From Plantibacter sp050587525 (GTDB lineage Bacteria > Actinomycetota > Actinomycetes > Actinomycetales > Microbacteriaceae): a stretch of 64,000 bases of DNA. Positions 1 through 8,732 of the stretch are shown piece by piece. Position 1 is the first letter of the stretch. Each line of letters starts with the position of its first letter. The position numbers were made by a program, and so were the translations under genes. The notes below the pieces were generated by a model. The model did not search any database, had not been told where the DNA came from, and saw only the letters and a program-made list of their open reading frames with translations. Location of the stretch: contig NZ_JBOBFT010000016.1 in the NCBI RefSeq assembly GCF_050587525.1, forward strand, positions 1 to 64,000, read 5' to 3'.

Positions 1-62
1 GCAGTGCCGTACCGATGTTCAGCTTCACGGTTGCTGATAGCGCCCCGCATGTCGCCTGAGCC

Positions 63-140
63 GATGCACTGCCGTATCCCACTCAGACTCGGCCGAGGAT
101 GCAGTGCCGTATCCCCACTCAGGCTCGGCCGAGGATGCAG
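63..140. repeat. Tandem ~36-bp direct repeat upstream of the acyltransferase gene
   Basis: Two nearly identical units (63-97 and 99-133) share the core GCCGTATCCC and ACTCAG(A/G)CTCGGCCGA, and a third unit begins at 135. A partial related copy (GCAGTGCCGTA) opens the window at base 1. The rest of 1-230 shows no gene that I can support. The function is unknown. Confidence 0.7.
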
Positions 141-217
141 GGGGCGTCGGCGGAGGCCCGATTTTGCGACGACACGCGTTGGGCAACTCGTATGCCGTTC
201 GGCGCATGAAAGGCGGG

Positions 218-223
218 TAGGGT
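218..223 (+). promoter_or_regulatory. Candidate -10 box for a leaderless acyltransferase mRNA
   Basis: TAGGGT lies 7 nt before the ATG at 231 and no Shine-Dalgarno sequence is visible between them. This fits the leaderless pattern seen at several other genes in the window. No convincing -35 box was found. Confidence 0.35.
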
Positions 224-230
224 CGTCCGC

Positions 231-995
231 ATGGTCGAGAAGGAACTCCCGCAGAACGTCGAGCCGGAAACCTCGCGACCCGGATTCACCTATCTGCTCG
301 GTCGATCCGTGCTGAATCCGCTCGCCAGAATTCTGTACCGGCCGAAGATCATCGGGCGGAAGAACGTCCCGAAGCACGGGCCCGTCATCCTCGCGAGCAA
401 CCACCTGTCCTTCATCGACAGCATCGCCATCCCGATCAGCGCACCGCGCCCCGTCCGGTTCCTCGCGAAGTCGGACTACTTCACGGGTACAGGCTTCAAG
501 GGGTGGATCTCCCGCAACTTCTTCACGTCCATCGGCGCCGTCGGCGTCGAGCGGGGCGTCGGCCAGGCGGCCCAGGACGCGCTCGAGCAGGGCAAGCGCA
601 TCCTCGAGGGCGGCAACGCGTTCGCGATCTATCCGGAGGGCACGCGCTCCCTCGACGGGCGGTTGTACCGCGGACGGACCGGTGTCGCATGGCTCGCATT
701 GACGACCGGTGCAACGGTCGTCCCCGTCGGGCTCATCGGCACCGACGAAGCGATGCCGGTCGGCACGAAGATCCCGAAGTTCACGCCGGTCACGATCACC
801 TTCGGTGAGCCGATCGACGTCAGCAAGCACGGCTCCGCGGACTCCGGTCGGGCACGCCGCAAGGCGACCGACGAGATCATGGAGGCGATCCACGCGCTCA
901 CGGGTCAGGAACTCGCGAACGTGTACAACGAGTCGAAGCCGGTCGACACGGTCGAGCGCATCAAGCGCGCCGTGCTGCGCCCCGAGCGCTTCTAG
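231..995 (+). CDS. 1-acyl-sn-glycerol-3-phosphate acyltransferase family protein
   Basis: A 254-residue protein of the PlsC/lysophospholipid acyltransferase family, expected to transfer an acyl group from acyl-CoA or acyl-ACP to a lysophospholipid at the cytoplasmic membrane. The catalytic NHxxxxD motif is present (N57 H58 to D63, within SNHLSFID) and the glycerol-phosphate-binding PEGTRS motif is at about residues 135-140. Length is normal for the family. The exact acyl acceptor cannot be read from the sequence; many actinobacteria have several paralogues. The ATG at 231 follows a TAGGGT box by 7 nt, suggesting a leaderless mRNA. It stands alone, with repeat sequences on both sides. Confidence 0.9.
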   Translation: MVEKELPQNVEPETSRPGFTYLLGRSVLNPLARILYRPKIIGRKNVPKHGPVILASNHLSFIDSIAIPISAPRPVRFLAKSDYFTGTGFKGWISRNFFTSIGAVGVERGVGQAAQDALEQGKRILEGGNAFAIYPEGTRSLDGRLYRGRTGVAWLALTTGATVVPVGLIGTDEAMPVGTKIPKFTPVTITFGEPIDVSKHGSADSGRARRKATDEIMEAIHALTGQELANVYNESKPVDTVERIKRAVLRPERF

Positions 996-1018
996 CCACC
1001 CGTCCCTGAGTTGTGCCC

Positions 1019-1123
1019 GGTCCCTGAGCCCGTCGAAGGGCACACACCGACGCACAGGCACTTCGACAAGCTCAGTGACCGGGTACTGCACACCACCCGC
1101 CGGTCCCTGAGCCCGTCGAAGGG
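1019..1123. repeat. Cluster of three GGTCCCTGAGCC..GTCGAAGGG dispersed repeats
   Basis: Two copies read forward (1019-1040 and 1102-1123) and one reads inverted (1059-1083), so paired copies could fold into hairpins. The cluster sits between the convergent 3' ends of the acyltransferase and OsmC-like genes. The same element recurs near 7.6, 7.8, 46.0, 52.0 and 52.8 kb. Confidence 0.85.
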
Positions 1124-1190
1124 TGGCCGTCCGAGGAGCGCGCTCGACACGTCCAGCAACCGGAGCCGCGCTCAATGAGCCGAGCTCGCG

Positions 1191-1667
1191 CTACTCGGCG
1201 ACGAGGATGACGGGCTCGTGCCGCACCGGGAAGTTGACGGAGTTGGCGATAAAGCACAGCTCGTTGGCCTTCGTGTGGGCCGTCTTCGCCGCGTCGACCA
1301 TGTCCGCCGATGCCACCGTCACCCGTGGTCGGAGCACGACCTCGGTGAAGGCTCCCCCGCCCTTGCCGTCCTCCTCCATGACCCCGACCGCGTCATCGAC
1401 GTAGTCGGTGACGACTACGCCGACCGTCACGGCGACGTGCAGGTAGGACAGGAGGTGGCACTGCGCGAGGGCTGCGAGCAGCAGCTCTTCGGGGTTCCAT
1501 CGTGCGGGGTCGCCGCGGAACGGTTTGTCCGCGGAGGCCTCGATCGGATGCTTGCCCGCTGCCGTGACCGTGATCTCGCGGCTGTAGTCCCGGTAGCCGC
1601 TCGTGCCGGTGCCGAGGTTGCCGTCCCATCGGAGGGCGAGGGCGTAGTCGTGTCGTCCGAGAACCAT
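1191..1667 (-). CDS. OsmC/Ohr family protein
   Basis: A 158-residue OsmC-like protein. OsmC/Ohr proteins are thiol peroxidases that reduce organic hydroperoxides with two cysteines. Both candidate cysteines are visible: one in LAQCHLLSYL (about residue 71) and one in ELCFIANS (about residue 138). The second lies in the usual C-terminal C-x-x-A-x-x context, followed by VNFPV. Whether it acts on peroxides or belongs to the broader family of unknown substrate is not decided. On the minus strand an AATACT box ends 6 nt before the ATG, so the message is probably leaderless. It is convergent with the acyltransferase gene. Confidence 0.85.
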   Translation of the reverse strand: MVLGRHDYALALRWDGNLGTGTSGYRDYSREITVTAAGKHPIEASADKPFRGDPARWNPEELLLAALAQCHLLSYLHVAVTVGVVVTDYVDDAVGVMEEDGKGGGAFTEVVLRPRVTVASADMVDAAKTAHTKANELCFIANSVNFPVRHEPVILVAE

Positions 1668-1673
1668 GCCACC

Positions 1674-1679
1674 AGTATT
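1674..1679 (-). promoter_or_regulatory. Candidate -10 box for the OsmC-like gene
   Basis: On the minus strand this reads AATACT, 6 nt before the ATG at 1667, with no ribosome binding site between. This is consistent with a leaderless transcript. Confidence 0.4.
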
Positions 1680-1749
1680 CCACTGGCCTCTGACGCGTCC
1701 TCCCTTCCCAGACGTCTCGGAGCGGCGTCCGGAGTAGGCTTGTCACACT

Positions 1750-3123
1750 ATGACTGACACCCTCGACACCACCACTCCTGCCACCACGAACGAAGCATCC
1801 GTGGTCCAGGAGCGACGCATCGTGACGGCCGTTCCCGGTCCCCGCTCACAGGCCATCCACGCCCGCCGCACCGCCGTCGTCTCCGACGGCGTGTCGAGCG
1901 TGCTGCCCGTCTACATCGAGCGTGCGAACGGCGGCATCCTCGTCGATGTCGACGGCAACCAGTTCATCGACCTCGGCGCCGGCATCGGCGTCACCACGAT
2001 CGGTCACACGGAGGCTTCGGTCGTCGACGCCGTGCGCGAGCAGGCGGGCGACGTCCTCCACACGCTCTTCACGATCACGCCCTACGAGGAGTACGTCCGC
2101 GTCGCCGAGCTCCTCGCCGAGCACACTCCCGGCGACTTCGCGAAGAAGAGCGTCCTCGTCAACTCGGGCGCGGAGGCCGTTGAGAACGGTGTGAAGATCG
2201 CTCGCAAGTTCACGGGGCGTCGTGCCGTCGCAGTCCTCGACCACGGCTACCACGGCCGCACCAACCTCACGATGGCCATGAACTACAAGGCCGCCCCCTA
2301 CGCAACGGGCTACGGGCCGTTCGCAGGCGACGTGTACCACGCACCCAACTCGTACCCGTACCACGACGGCCTCTCGGGCGAGCAGGCCGCGGCGCGCACG
2401 ATCGCGTACCTCGAGAAGCGCATCGGTGCGACCGACCTCGCGTGCCTCGTGGTCGAGCCCATCCAGGGTGAGGGCGGCTTCGTCGTCCCAGCCGAGGGCT
2501 TCCTCCCGGCGCTGCAGGAGTGGTGCACCGCCAACGGCGTCGTCTTCATCGCGGATGAGATCCAGAGCGGCATGGCCCGCACGGGCGCGTACTTCGCGAG
2601 CGAGCACTTCGGTCTCGTGCCCGACCTGGTGCTGAGTGCCAAGGGCATCGCCGGCGGACTCCCCCTCGCAGCCGTCACGGGCCGTGCGGACATCATGGAC
2701 GCCAGCCAGCCCGGCGGGCTCGGCGGCACCTTCGGCGGCAACCCGGTCGCGTGCGCCGCTTCAGTCGCCGTGTTCGAGGCCATCGAGCGCCGTTCGCTCC
2801 TCGCCGAGGCCACGCGCATCGGTTCGACGCTCACGAAGGCGCTCACCGAACTCCAGGCGAAGTACGACATCATCGGCGACGTGCGCGGCATCGGCGCCAT
2901 GATCGCGATCGAGCTCGTCCAGCCCGGCACCGGTTCCACGACGAAGGAGCCGAACGCGGAAGCCGTCAGCACGATCGCTGCGGCGGCGGCACAGGAGGGC
3001 GTCCTGCTCCTCACGGCCGGAACGTACGGCAACGTGCTCCGCTTCCTGCCGAGCCTGGCCGTCACCGATGAACTGCTCGAGGACGCCCTCGGCGTGATCG
3101 ACGCCGCCTTCGCTGCACTGTGA
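1750..3123 (+). CDS. gabT: 4-aminobutyrate aminotransferase (GabT family)
   Basis: A 457-residue class III pyridoxal-phosphate aminotransferase, full length for GabT. It should transfer the amino group of 4-aminobutyrate to 2-oxoglutarate, giving succinate semialdehyde and glutamate. The PLP lysine is K298 in LSAKGIAGG. The cofactor aspartate lies in FIADEIQSG and the substrate-side region VNSGAEAVENGVKIAR is well conserved. No succinate-semialdehyde dehydrogenase is next to it, so the pathway must be completed elsewhere. A TAGGCT box ends 9 nt before the ATG and no Shine-Dalgarno sequence is seen. Its stop overlaps the GTG start of the following asparaginase gene, so the two are probably co-translated. 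Confidence 0.9.
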   Translation: MTDTLDTTTPATTNEASVVQERRIVTAVPGPRSQAIHARRTAVVSDGVSSVLPVYIERANGGILVDVDGNQFIDLGAGIGVTTIGHTEASVVDAVREQAGDVLHTLFTITPYEEYVRVAELLAEHTPGDFAKKSVLVNSGAEAVENGVKIARKFTGRRAVAVLDHGYHGRTNLTMAMNYKAAPYATGYGPFAGDVYHAPNSYPYHDGLSGEQAAARTIAYLEKRIGATDLACLVVEPIQGEGGFVVPAEGFLPALQEWCTANGVVFIADEIQSGMARTGAYFASEHFGLVPDLVLSAKGIAGGLPLAAVTGRADIMDASQPGGLGGTFGGNPVACAASVAVFEAIERRSLLAEATRIGSTLTKALTELQAKYDIIGDVRGIGAMIAIELVQPGTGSTTKEPNAEAVSTIAAAAAQEGVLLLTAGTYGNVLRFLPSLAVTDELLEDALGVIDAAFAAL

Positions 3124-4112
3124 GCGGCACGTTCGGGCTCGCCGACGCCGTCGAGCTCGCGGTTCTGGAACGCAGCGGTTTCGTGGAGTCCCGTCATGCG
3201 GGCTCCGCGATCGTGCTCGGCCCGGAGGGCGAGGTGCTCGCGTCGCTCGGCGACCCTGCTGCGCCGATCTTCCCCCGTTCGTGCTTGAAGCCGTTCCAGG
3301 CCATCGCGGTCATGGGTTCGGGTGTGACGTTGGAGGGTTCACAGGCGGTGCTCGCGACCGCGAGCCACGCGGGGACGACCCGTCACGTGCAGGTCGTGCG
3401 CAGCATCCTCGCGCGCGCTCGGATCGAGGACTCCGCTCTGCAGTGCCCGGCGGACTGGCCGGGTGACACGCGCAGTCGCGATGAGCTCGTGCGCGACGGG
3501 CTCGGCAAGAGCCCGCTGTACATGAACTGTTCCGGCAAGCACGCGGCGATGCTCCTCGCGTGCGCGCAGAACGGTTGGGACCCGACCACGTACCTGGATG
3601 CAGCGCATCCGATGCAGCTCGCGGTGCGGGACACCGTCGAGCGGTTCACGGGTGAGAAGCCGTCCGCGACGGGTGTCGACGGATGCGGTGCTCCTGTGTT
3701 CGCGATCTCGTTGGCCGGGCTGGCCCGCGGCATCGGCAGGGTCGTGGGTTCGTCCGCCACCTCCCCGTTCGCGCTGTACCGCAATGCGGGTCTGCTGACC
3801 GCTGCCGTGCTCGCCAACGGGTGGGCGCTCGACGGTCCCGGCCGCGCGAACACGGTCGTCATCGAGCGTCTCGGCCTGTTCGCGAAGCTCGGAGCCGAGG
3901 GCGTGATGGTCATGTCCTCCCCTGGTGGCGCGACGGTCGCACTCAAGGTGCTCGACGGCTCGCTGCGCGCATCGACGATCGTCGGCCTGCGGTTGCTGGC
4001 CTCGGTGGGCTCGATCTCCGCCGAGGCGGTCGACGCCATCGAGCCGGAGCTCGGTCTCGCGATCGCCGGCGGCAACACGCAGGTGGGCTCCATCCGGGTC
4101 ACCGCGGTCTGA
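3120..4112 (+). CDS. L-asparaginase II family protein
   Basis: A 330-residue protein of the L-asparaginase II family (Pfam PF06089 type), predicted to hydrolyse asparagine to aspartate and ammonia. Recognisable family segments are RSCLKPFQA near residue 55, ATASHAG near residue 80, MNCSGKHAAML near residue 135 and GVDGCGAPVFA near residue 182. It is unrelated in sequence to the E. coli AnsA/AnsB enzymes. The GTG start overlaps the gabT stop by 4 bp (GTGA), which points to translational coupling and to a shared role in using amino acids as nitrogen source. Substrate choice is inferred from the family only. Confidence 0.85.
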   Translation: MSGTFGLADAVELAVLERSGFVESRHAGSAIVLGPEGEVLASLGDPAAPIFPRSCLKPFQAIAVMGSGVTLEGSQAVLATASHAGTTRHVQVVRSILARARIEDSALQCPADWPGDTRSRDELVRDGLGKSPLYMNCSGKHAAMLLACAQNGWDPTTYLDAAHPMQLAVRDTVERFTGEKPSATGVDGCGAPVFAISLAGLARGIGRVVGSSATSPFALYRNAGLLTAAVLANGWALDGPGRANTVVIERLGLFAKLGAEGVMVMSSPGGATVALKVLDGSLRASTIVGLRLLASVGSISAEAVDAIEPELGLAIAGGNTQVGSIRVTAV

Positions 4113-4222
4113 ATCGATCGGCACGGCCGAGGTCACTCGGTCTGGTGAGGTCACTCCATCGCCCGACGTGACGGGTTCCCGCGGTGGCGATGGACGGGGA
4201 GTCGTCCGACACTCGTCCGTCA

Positions 4223-7200
4223 TCATCGGCTCGGCTCTCCCCGCATCGCGAGGTCGATGCGCAGGGCCGGGCCGGAGGGCTCGACGAGCCACGCTCGGAA
4301 CGGTTCATGACCGAGGAGCGGTGGCACCTCCCTGCGCCTGGTGACTTGTCGGTGGTCGGCGACCGTGCACGCGTGCAGGACGAGGTCCGACGCAGTCGAC
4401 CTCCCGAGCACGGCCGAGCCGGCGAGCCATGTCTCCGGGTCGGTGAGGACGATCGTCGTCACGGGACCGACGTCGAGCATCGCTTCATCCGCGGAGTGGC
4501 CGGGCCCTCGTCGCAGGGCCCGATCTGGGGATGCGGGCTCGTCGACGGAACGAACGATCCTGACAGGGGTGTCGGCGAAGCGATCCTCGAGGAGCGCAGC
4601 GAGCGTCGTCGGCGATCGACTGATGAGCACCGTCGTGCGCCCCGCCACGGGTGACCAGCCGTTGACGACCGATCGTCCGGCGGCCGCGTGCGCACCGGGC
4701 CGCCGAGGCCCCTTCAAGGTGGTCAGTTCATTTGTCGTCCCTTCGTTTGCCGTCTCTTCGCTCGTTGCCCCGTCGTTCGTCGACCCGTCGTGCGTCCCGT
4801 TGCTCGATGTCCGAGCACGCGCGAGCTGCAGTTCGTGGCCGCGCCAGAGCGCACGACCCGGAATTCGACGATCGTTGAAGGAGCTCGCCGCTTCGCCGAC
4901 GAGGACATGCTCCTGGCGATTCACGAGCCGGAGGACGATCCGGGAGCCGGTGAAGGACGCGAACTGTCCGACGGGGCCTGTCGAACGTTGGGCGGTGAGG
5001 ACCGTCCAGAGTCGTCGGCGCGGACCGTCCCGGAGGATCGTGGAGATGGCGTCGCGCAGGACGGGACCGTGATCGTCGCCGGCTCGCGCGAGCATCGCGT
5101 CGACGTCGTCGATGAGGAGCAGCGACGACCGGCCCGGGGACGCAGGATCCGATCGGGACGGATCGGCGAGCGCGGTGATCGTGGTCCACGCGGCCTCGAG
5201 GTCCTCATCGACCCGATGAACGCGCCACCCGGCGAGCGCGGCACCCGCCTCGATGGTGTCGAGCGCCGTCGTGCGCCCAGCCCGCCCGGTTCCGAGGACG
5301 AGCAGGTTGCCGTCCACGGCAGGTGCATAGGACTCGATCCGTTGTTCCTGTTCCTCCGGAAGGTCGAGGAGCCCGAGCGGGAACGATGCGGCCCCGGGAT
5401 CGGCGGGACGTGCGTCGTGTTCTGGCTGCCCGAAGTCGCTTCGGTGAGCCTCTCGCACGCTTCGCGGGACGAGCAGCTCGAGAAGCGGCTCAAGCGGTAC
5501 GACGTTCGGCAGCGGATCGAACCAGGGTCGCCGCGGGGCGAGCTGGTCACGCCACCTCCTGCACACGGCATCGACGTCTGCGGCTTGGACCACGGCGACC
5601 TGGACGGGCGTCACGACATCCTCGACGGCGAGGAGGCACCGCCCGGGCGGCGCGCCGGAGAGGGCTGCCGCAGCGTCGGAGCCGATGGTCGCGATGCTGT
5701 CCTGCCGGCTGTTGACGCGCAGGGACAGCCGAAGCGTGCAGTTCGCCAGGATGCCGTCCCGAGCAACGGCTGCGGGGCGCTGGCTGCAGAGGATCAGATG
5801 CATGCCGAGCGACCTCCCTCGTGCCGCGAGGTCGGCGAAGACCGCGTGGAGCTCCGGATTGCCATCGAGCACGGCTTGGAACTCGTCCACGACGACGACG
5901 AGCCGTGCGAGCCGCCCGCCGAGGCGCTCGTCGTCGACATCGCGCGCCCCGGCATCTGCGATCGCGCGTTCGCGCGTCCGGATCTCCGCCCGCAGACTCT
6001 GGATGACCCGGTCTGCTTCCAGAGCGTCGAGATCGGTGACGACTCCGACGACGTGGGGCAAGCGCTCGACGGTCCGGAACGACGAGCCGCCTTTGAAATC
6101 GACGAGCAGGAATGTGACGACCGACGGTGCGTATCCGGCCGCGACACCTGTGACCCAGGCGAGGAGGAGCTCACTCTTGCCCGAACCCGTCGTTCCACCG
6201 ACGAGTGCGTGGGGCCCGTCTGCGACGAGGTCCACGGCGATCGGTCCGCCGGCGCCCGCGCCGATCGTCGACGAGAGGGAGCCCTGCTGCGGTCCCAGGC
6301 CGTCCGCGCCGCCGTGGAGTGCAGGCGGCTGCGGGAGGTCCGCGAAGCGGATGGTGTCCGGGAGACGACCGTTCTCCGGCGAGACGCCGCTCCGGCGAGC
6401 ATGGTCCGCGAGCCCTTCCGCGAACATCGCCGCTTCCGCGTGCGCCAGGAGCCCTGGGACGACGCAACGCTCGGCCTCCGCGCCAGAGCCGTCGACGAGG
6501 ACGGCCGTGCCGTCGTGCCGAACGGTGAGGACGTATCGGCAAGCGGGCGGGATCAAACGGGGGTCGTCGGAGAGCGCGACGAGCGCGAAGGCGTCATTCG
6601 CGCGGCGCACGGGCGAGCGGCGCGCGTTGCTCGGCACGCGAACGTCTGCTCGTGGGTCGCGCTGTGTCCCATCGACGCGCTCGGAGAGGATCCGGCCGGC
6701 TGCGTCATCCGGAGCGTCCTCGAACTCCGACCAGCCTTCAGCGAGACGGATGTGCAGGCCGGAGGCCGCATCCACGAGTGCGTGCGGCAACGCATCGAGC
6801 CACGCCCACGCGGTCTCCGAGGCCGAACCCAGCCGGGCGCACGGCGTAACCCCGAACGCCGCTGCTCGGGGCAGTATCCGCTGCGCGATCTGCGCCACGA
6901 CGTTTCGTGCGATCGCCCTCGCGAGCACCGGACCCGCGACGATGCCGAGGCCGTCTGCGAGGTCGACCACGACCGGAGCGTCATCGAGCACGCCGGCCGC
7001 CGCCGTCCACGAGGGATCAGCTTCGGCACCGGAGAGCTGCAGGGCGCTCGGAATGGAGCCTCGTCCGAGCGTCACGAGCGTTCGCGCCTCCGCCGGGCAC
7101 CGCCACCGCCCCGGTCCGCCGTCAGGCAACCCGGCCAGCCTGCGCCCTGAGGGCCAGGCCGCGTGGAGCGCGTCGCGTTCGGCATCGTGCGCGCTCTCGA

Positions 7201-7498
7201 TCTGCGAGCGCAGACGGGCGCAGTCCTCGTTGTGCGCCGCATCGGCCCGTCGGCCACGCCGACGACGAGCCCACGTCGCATCGATGAGACTCGCGACGGC
7301 GATGACCGGGCCGAGCGCTGCGAACACGAGCGAGTACGGCGAGCGCGTGACGGCGAACAGGACGAGCGAGCCCACGACGGGCGCGATGCTCGCGAGGATC
7401 GGGAAGGAGGGCTTGGGCGGCTCGGTCGGGGGACGAGGGACCGACAGCCGCGGAGGTGCAGCGGAGGGGTGGAGGGATGTCCCACGGGTCGACGTCAT
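4223..7498 (-). CDS. EccC-like FtsK/SpoIIIE-domain ATPase
   Basis: A 1091-residue membrane ATPase. Two hydrophobic helices lie at about residues 33-75. A first FtsK/SpoIIIE domain carries a full Walker A (GGTTGSGKSE, K441), a Walker B (LVVVVDEFQ) and the LCSQRPA segment typical of EccC, the type VII secretion motor. A second domain is decayed: its P-loop reads GTGRAGRTT, with Arg where the Walker lysine should be, while LLLIDDVD resembles a Walker B. EccC usually has three ATPase domains, so this protein is shorter. A Thr/Asn/Gly/Glu pentapeptide-repeat linker lies at about residues 900-930. No WXG100 substrate, EccB, EccD or EccE gene is in the window, so a role in protein export is an inference. 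Confidence 0.85.
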   Translation of the reverse strand: MTSTRGTSLHPSAAPPRLSVPRPPTEPPKPSFPILASIAPVVGSLVLFAVTRSPYSLVFAALGPVIAVASLIDATWARRRRGRRADAAHNEDCARLRSQIESAHDAERDALHAAWPSGRRLAGLPDGGPGRWRCPAEARTLVTLGRGSIPSALQLSGAEADPSWTAAAGVLDDAPVVVDLADGLGIVAGPVLARAIARNVVAQIAQRILPRAAAFGVTPCARLGSASETAWAWLDALPHALVDAASGLHIRLAEGWSEFEDAPDDAAGRILSERVDGTQRDPRADVRVPSNARRSPVRRANDAFALVALSDDPRLIPPACRYVLTVRHDGTAVLVDGSGAEAERCVVPGLLAHAEAAMFAEGLADHARRSGVSPENGRLPDTIRFADLPQPPALHGGADGLGPQQGSLSSTIGAGAGGPIAVDLVADGPHALVGGTTGSGKSELLLAWVTGVAAGYAPSVVTFLLVDFKGGSSFRTVERLPHVVGVVTDLDALEADRVIQSLRAEIRTRERAIADAGARDVDDERLGGRLARLVVVVDEFQAVLDGNPELHAVFADLAARGRSLGMHLILCSQRPAAVARDGILANCTLRLSLRVNSRQDSIATIGSDAAAALSGAPPGRCLLAVEDVVTPVQVAVVQAADVDAVCRRWRDQLAPRRPWFDPLPNVVPLEPLLELLVPRSVREAHRSDFGQPEHDARPADPGAASFPLGLLDLPEEQEQRIESYAPAVDGNLLVLGTGRAGRTTALDTIEAGAALAGWRVHRVDEDLEAAWTTITALADPSRSDPASPGRSSLLLIDDVDAMLARAGDDHGPVLRDAISTILRDGPRRRLWTVLTAQRSTGPVGQFASFTGSRIVLRLVNRQEHVLVGEAASSFNDRRIPGRALWRGHELQLARARTSSNGTHDGSTNDGATSEETANEGTTNELTTLKGPRRPGAHAAAGRSVVNGWSPVAGRTTVLISRSPTTLAALLEDRFADTPVRIVRSVDEPASPDRALRRGPGHSADEAMLDVGPVTTIVLTDPETWLAGSAVLGRSTASDLVLHACTVADHRQVTRRREVPPLLGHEPFRAWLVEPSGPALRIDLAMRGEPSR
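4726..4803. repeat. Degenerate 15-bp minisatellite inside the EccC-like gene
   Basis: About five units of 15 bp with a TCGTT(T/C)G(C/T)CG core encode, on the minus strand, the pentapeptide series STNDG/ATSEE/TANEG/TTNEL in the linker between the second ATPase domain and the C-terminal part of the protein. Confidence 0.6.
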
Positions 7499-7607
7499 GG
7501 TTCCAGTGCAGCACCGGCGGGTCCGTCAGCGGAGTGTGTGAGGCCGAACGGTGGAGAACTCGGACGATCGGGGCCCTGTGGAGGAGGCTCTGGGACGTGG
7601 AGGGACG

Positions 7608-7631
7608 CCCTTCGACAGGCTCAGGGACCGG
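7608..7631. repeat. Dispersed CCCTTCGACAGGCTCAGGGACCGG repeat
   Basis: This is a single copy in the 292-bp gap between the EccC-like and PP2C genes. A second copy lies at 7758-7781, and the two flank a 92-bp inverted-repeat element. Confidence 0.85.
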
Positions 7632-7651
7632 AGAGGATCTCGTCCGTCGCG

Positions 7652-7743
7652 CACAACTCCTTCAATCTGGGCTTCGCCGAAACGGACAACCCCGGAATGA
7701 CGCAGAACCGTCGACGCCGGAGGTCAAATTCGAAGGAGTTGTG
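7652..7743. repeat. 92-bp inverted-repeat element, copy 1
   Basis: The element is bounded by perfect 12-bp inverted arms, CACAACTCCTTC at 7652-7663 and GAAGGAGTTGTG at 7732-7743. A related element at 52127-52218 has the same arms and a shared interior motif (CCCCGGAA, GACGCCGG). No coding potential is seen. It looks like a small non-autonomous palindromic element, perhaps MITE-like. Confidence 0.7.
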
Positions 7744-7757
7744 ACGTATCGGGGACG

Positions 7758-7781
7758 CCCTTCGACAGGCTCAGGGACCGG
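7758..7781. repeat. Dispersed CCCTTCGACAGGCTCAGGGACCGG repeat
   Basis: An exact second copy, in the same orientation as the one at 7608-7631. It ends 9 bp before the stop of the PP2C gene, which is read on the minus strand. Confidence 0.85.
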
Positions 7782-7790
7782 ACCGCGGCG

Positions 7791-8672
7791 TCAGGAGGGG
7801 TTCGGCTCCGTGACGGAAGGAGACGCAGAAGGAGACGCAGCAGGAGACGAAGCGGGGGCCTCGGCAGGAGACTCGGCAGGGGCCTCAGCGGCGACGGCCT
7901 CGGCGTCGACCGTGGCGACGTCGAGGACGACGACGCTCACGTTGTCGCGACCGCCGTTGTCGAGCGCGGCGCGAACGAGCAGTTCGGCGGCGTCGACCGG
8001 GGTCTTGCCCTCGGTCAGGAAATACCAGATGCCGTGGTCGGTCAGTTCCTTCGTGAGCCCATCGGAGCAGATGAGCCAGCGGGCGCCGGACTCGATGGGG
8101 AGGAGCTCGACGTCGGGGATCGGGTCGTCGGACGGGCCGACGGCGCGCGTGATCATGTTGCTGTTGGGGTGGAACTCGGCTTCCTCCGGGCTGATCGCGC
8201 CGGCTCGGATGAGCTCCTGCACGATCGAGTGGTCCTCGGTGACCTGCACGAGTTCCGTGTCGAGGAGTCGGTAGACGCGCGAGTCGCCGATGTTGAAGAC
8301 GGCGAGTCGGCTGTCGCCGTCGTCGGAGGTCAGGATGAGTCCCGTGACCGTGGTGCCCATGCCGAGCTCGCCCTCTTCGGCCTGGTCGATCATGTCTGCG
8401 ACGGCGAGTCGGAGCGCTTCCACGAGCCCCTCGACCGTGAGGATGTCGGCGTGCTCGGTGGCTGCGGTGAGGCGGTGCGCGACCGCGGCGCTGGCGACTT
8501 CGCCTGCCTGGTGGCCGCCCATGCCGTCAGCGACGGCGAAGACCGGCGGGATGGCGACGAGGGTGTCCTCGTTCAGCTCGCGACGTTTGCCCACGTCCGT
8601 GATCGCCGCCCAGGCGAGCGACAGATGCTGGCCGTCGGGCAGGGTGACGATGCGTTCCCCGTGCTCGGTCAC
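7791..8672 (-). CDS. PP2C-family serine/threonine protein phosphatase
   Basis: A 293-residue phosphatase of the bacterial PPM/PP2C type (PstP/Stp1-like), expected to be metal-dependent and cytoplasmic. Family motifs occur in order: KRRELNEDTL near residue 30, VADGMGGHQAGE near residue 47, NIGDSRVYRL near residue 127, CSDGLT near residue 203 and GRDNVSVVVLDV near residue 242. Unlike PstP it has no membrane helix; the C-terminal 45 residues are a simple Ala/Pro/Ser/Glu tail. The GTG start is preceded by AGGAG at good spacing. Its neighbour on the same strand is the EccC-like ATPase, 292 bp downstream. No Ser/Thr kinase is in the window. Confidence 0.9.
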   Translation of the reverse strand: MTEHGERIVTLPDGQHLSLAWAAITDVGKRRELNEDTLVAIPPVFAVADGMGGHQAGEVASAAVAHRLTAATEHADILTVEGLVEALRLAVADMIDQAEEGELGMGTTVTGLILTSDDGDSRLAVFNIGDSRVYRLLDTELVQVTEDHSIVQELIRAGAISPEEAEFHPNSNMITRAVGPSDDPIPDVELLPIESGARWLICSDGLTKELTDHGIWYFLTEGKTPVDAAELLVRAALDNGGRDNVSVVVLDVATVDAEAVAAEAPAESPAEAPASSPAASPSASPSVTEPNPS

Positions 8673-8726
8673 GTCGGCTCCTCTTCGCTCGCACCGGCCG
8701 CTAGGTCGGCAAGTGCATCCCCGACG

Positions 8727-8732
8727 ATAGTA
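8727..8732 (-). promoter_or_regulatory. Candidate -10 box of the PP2C gene
   Basis: TACTAT on the minus strand lies about 55 nt upstream of the GTG start. It would give a leader of about 45 nt ending in the AGGAG ribosome binding site. No good -35 match was found. The rest of 8673-8938 holds nothing I recognise. Confidence 0.35.

Noticed and set aside
4688..7541. Open frames of 820 and 618 codons on the plus strand
   Set aside because: They lie antisense to the EccC-like ATPase gene, have Arg/Ser/Pro-biased composition and no family motifs. Long antisense frames are common at this GC content.
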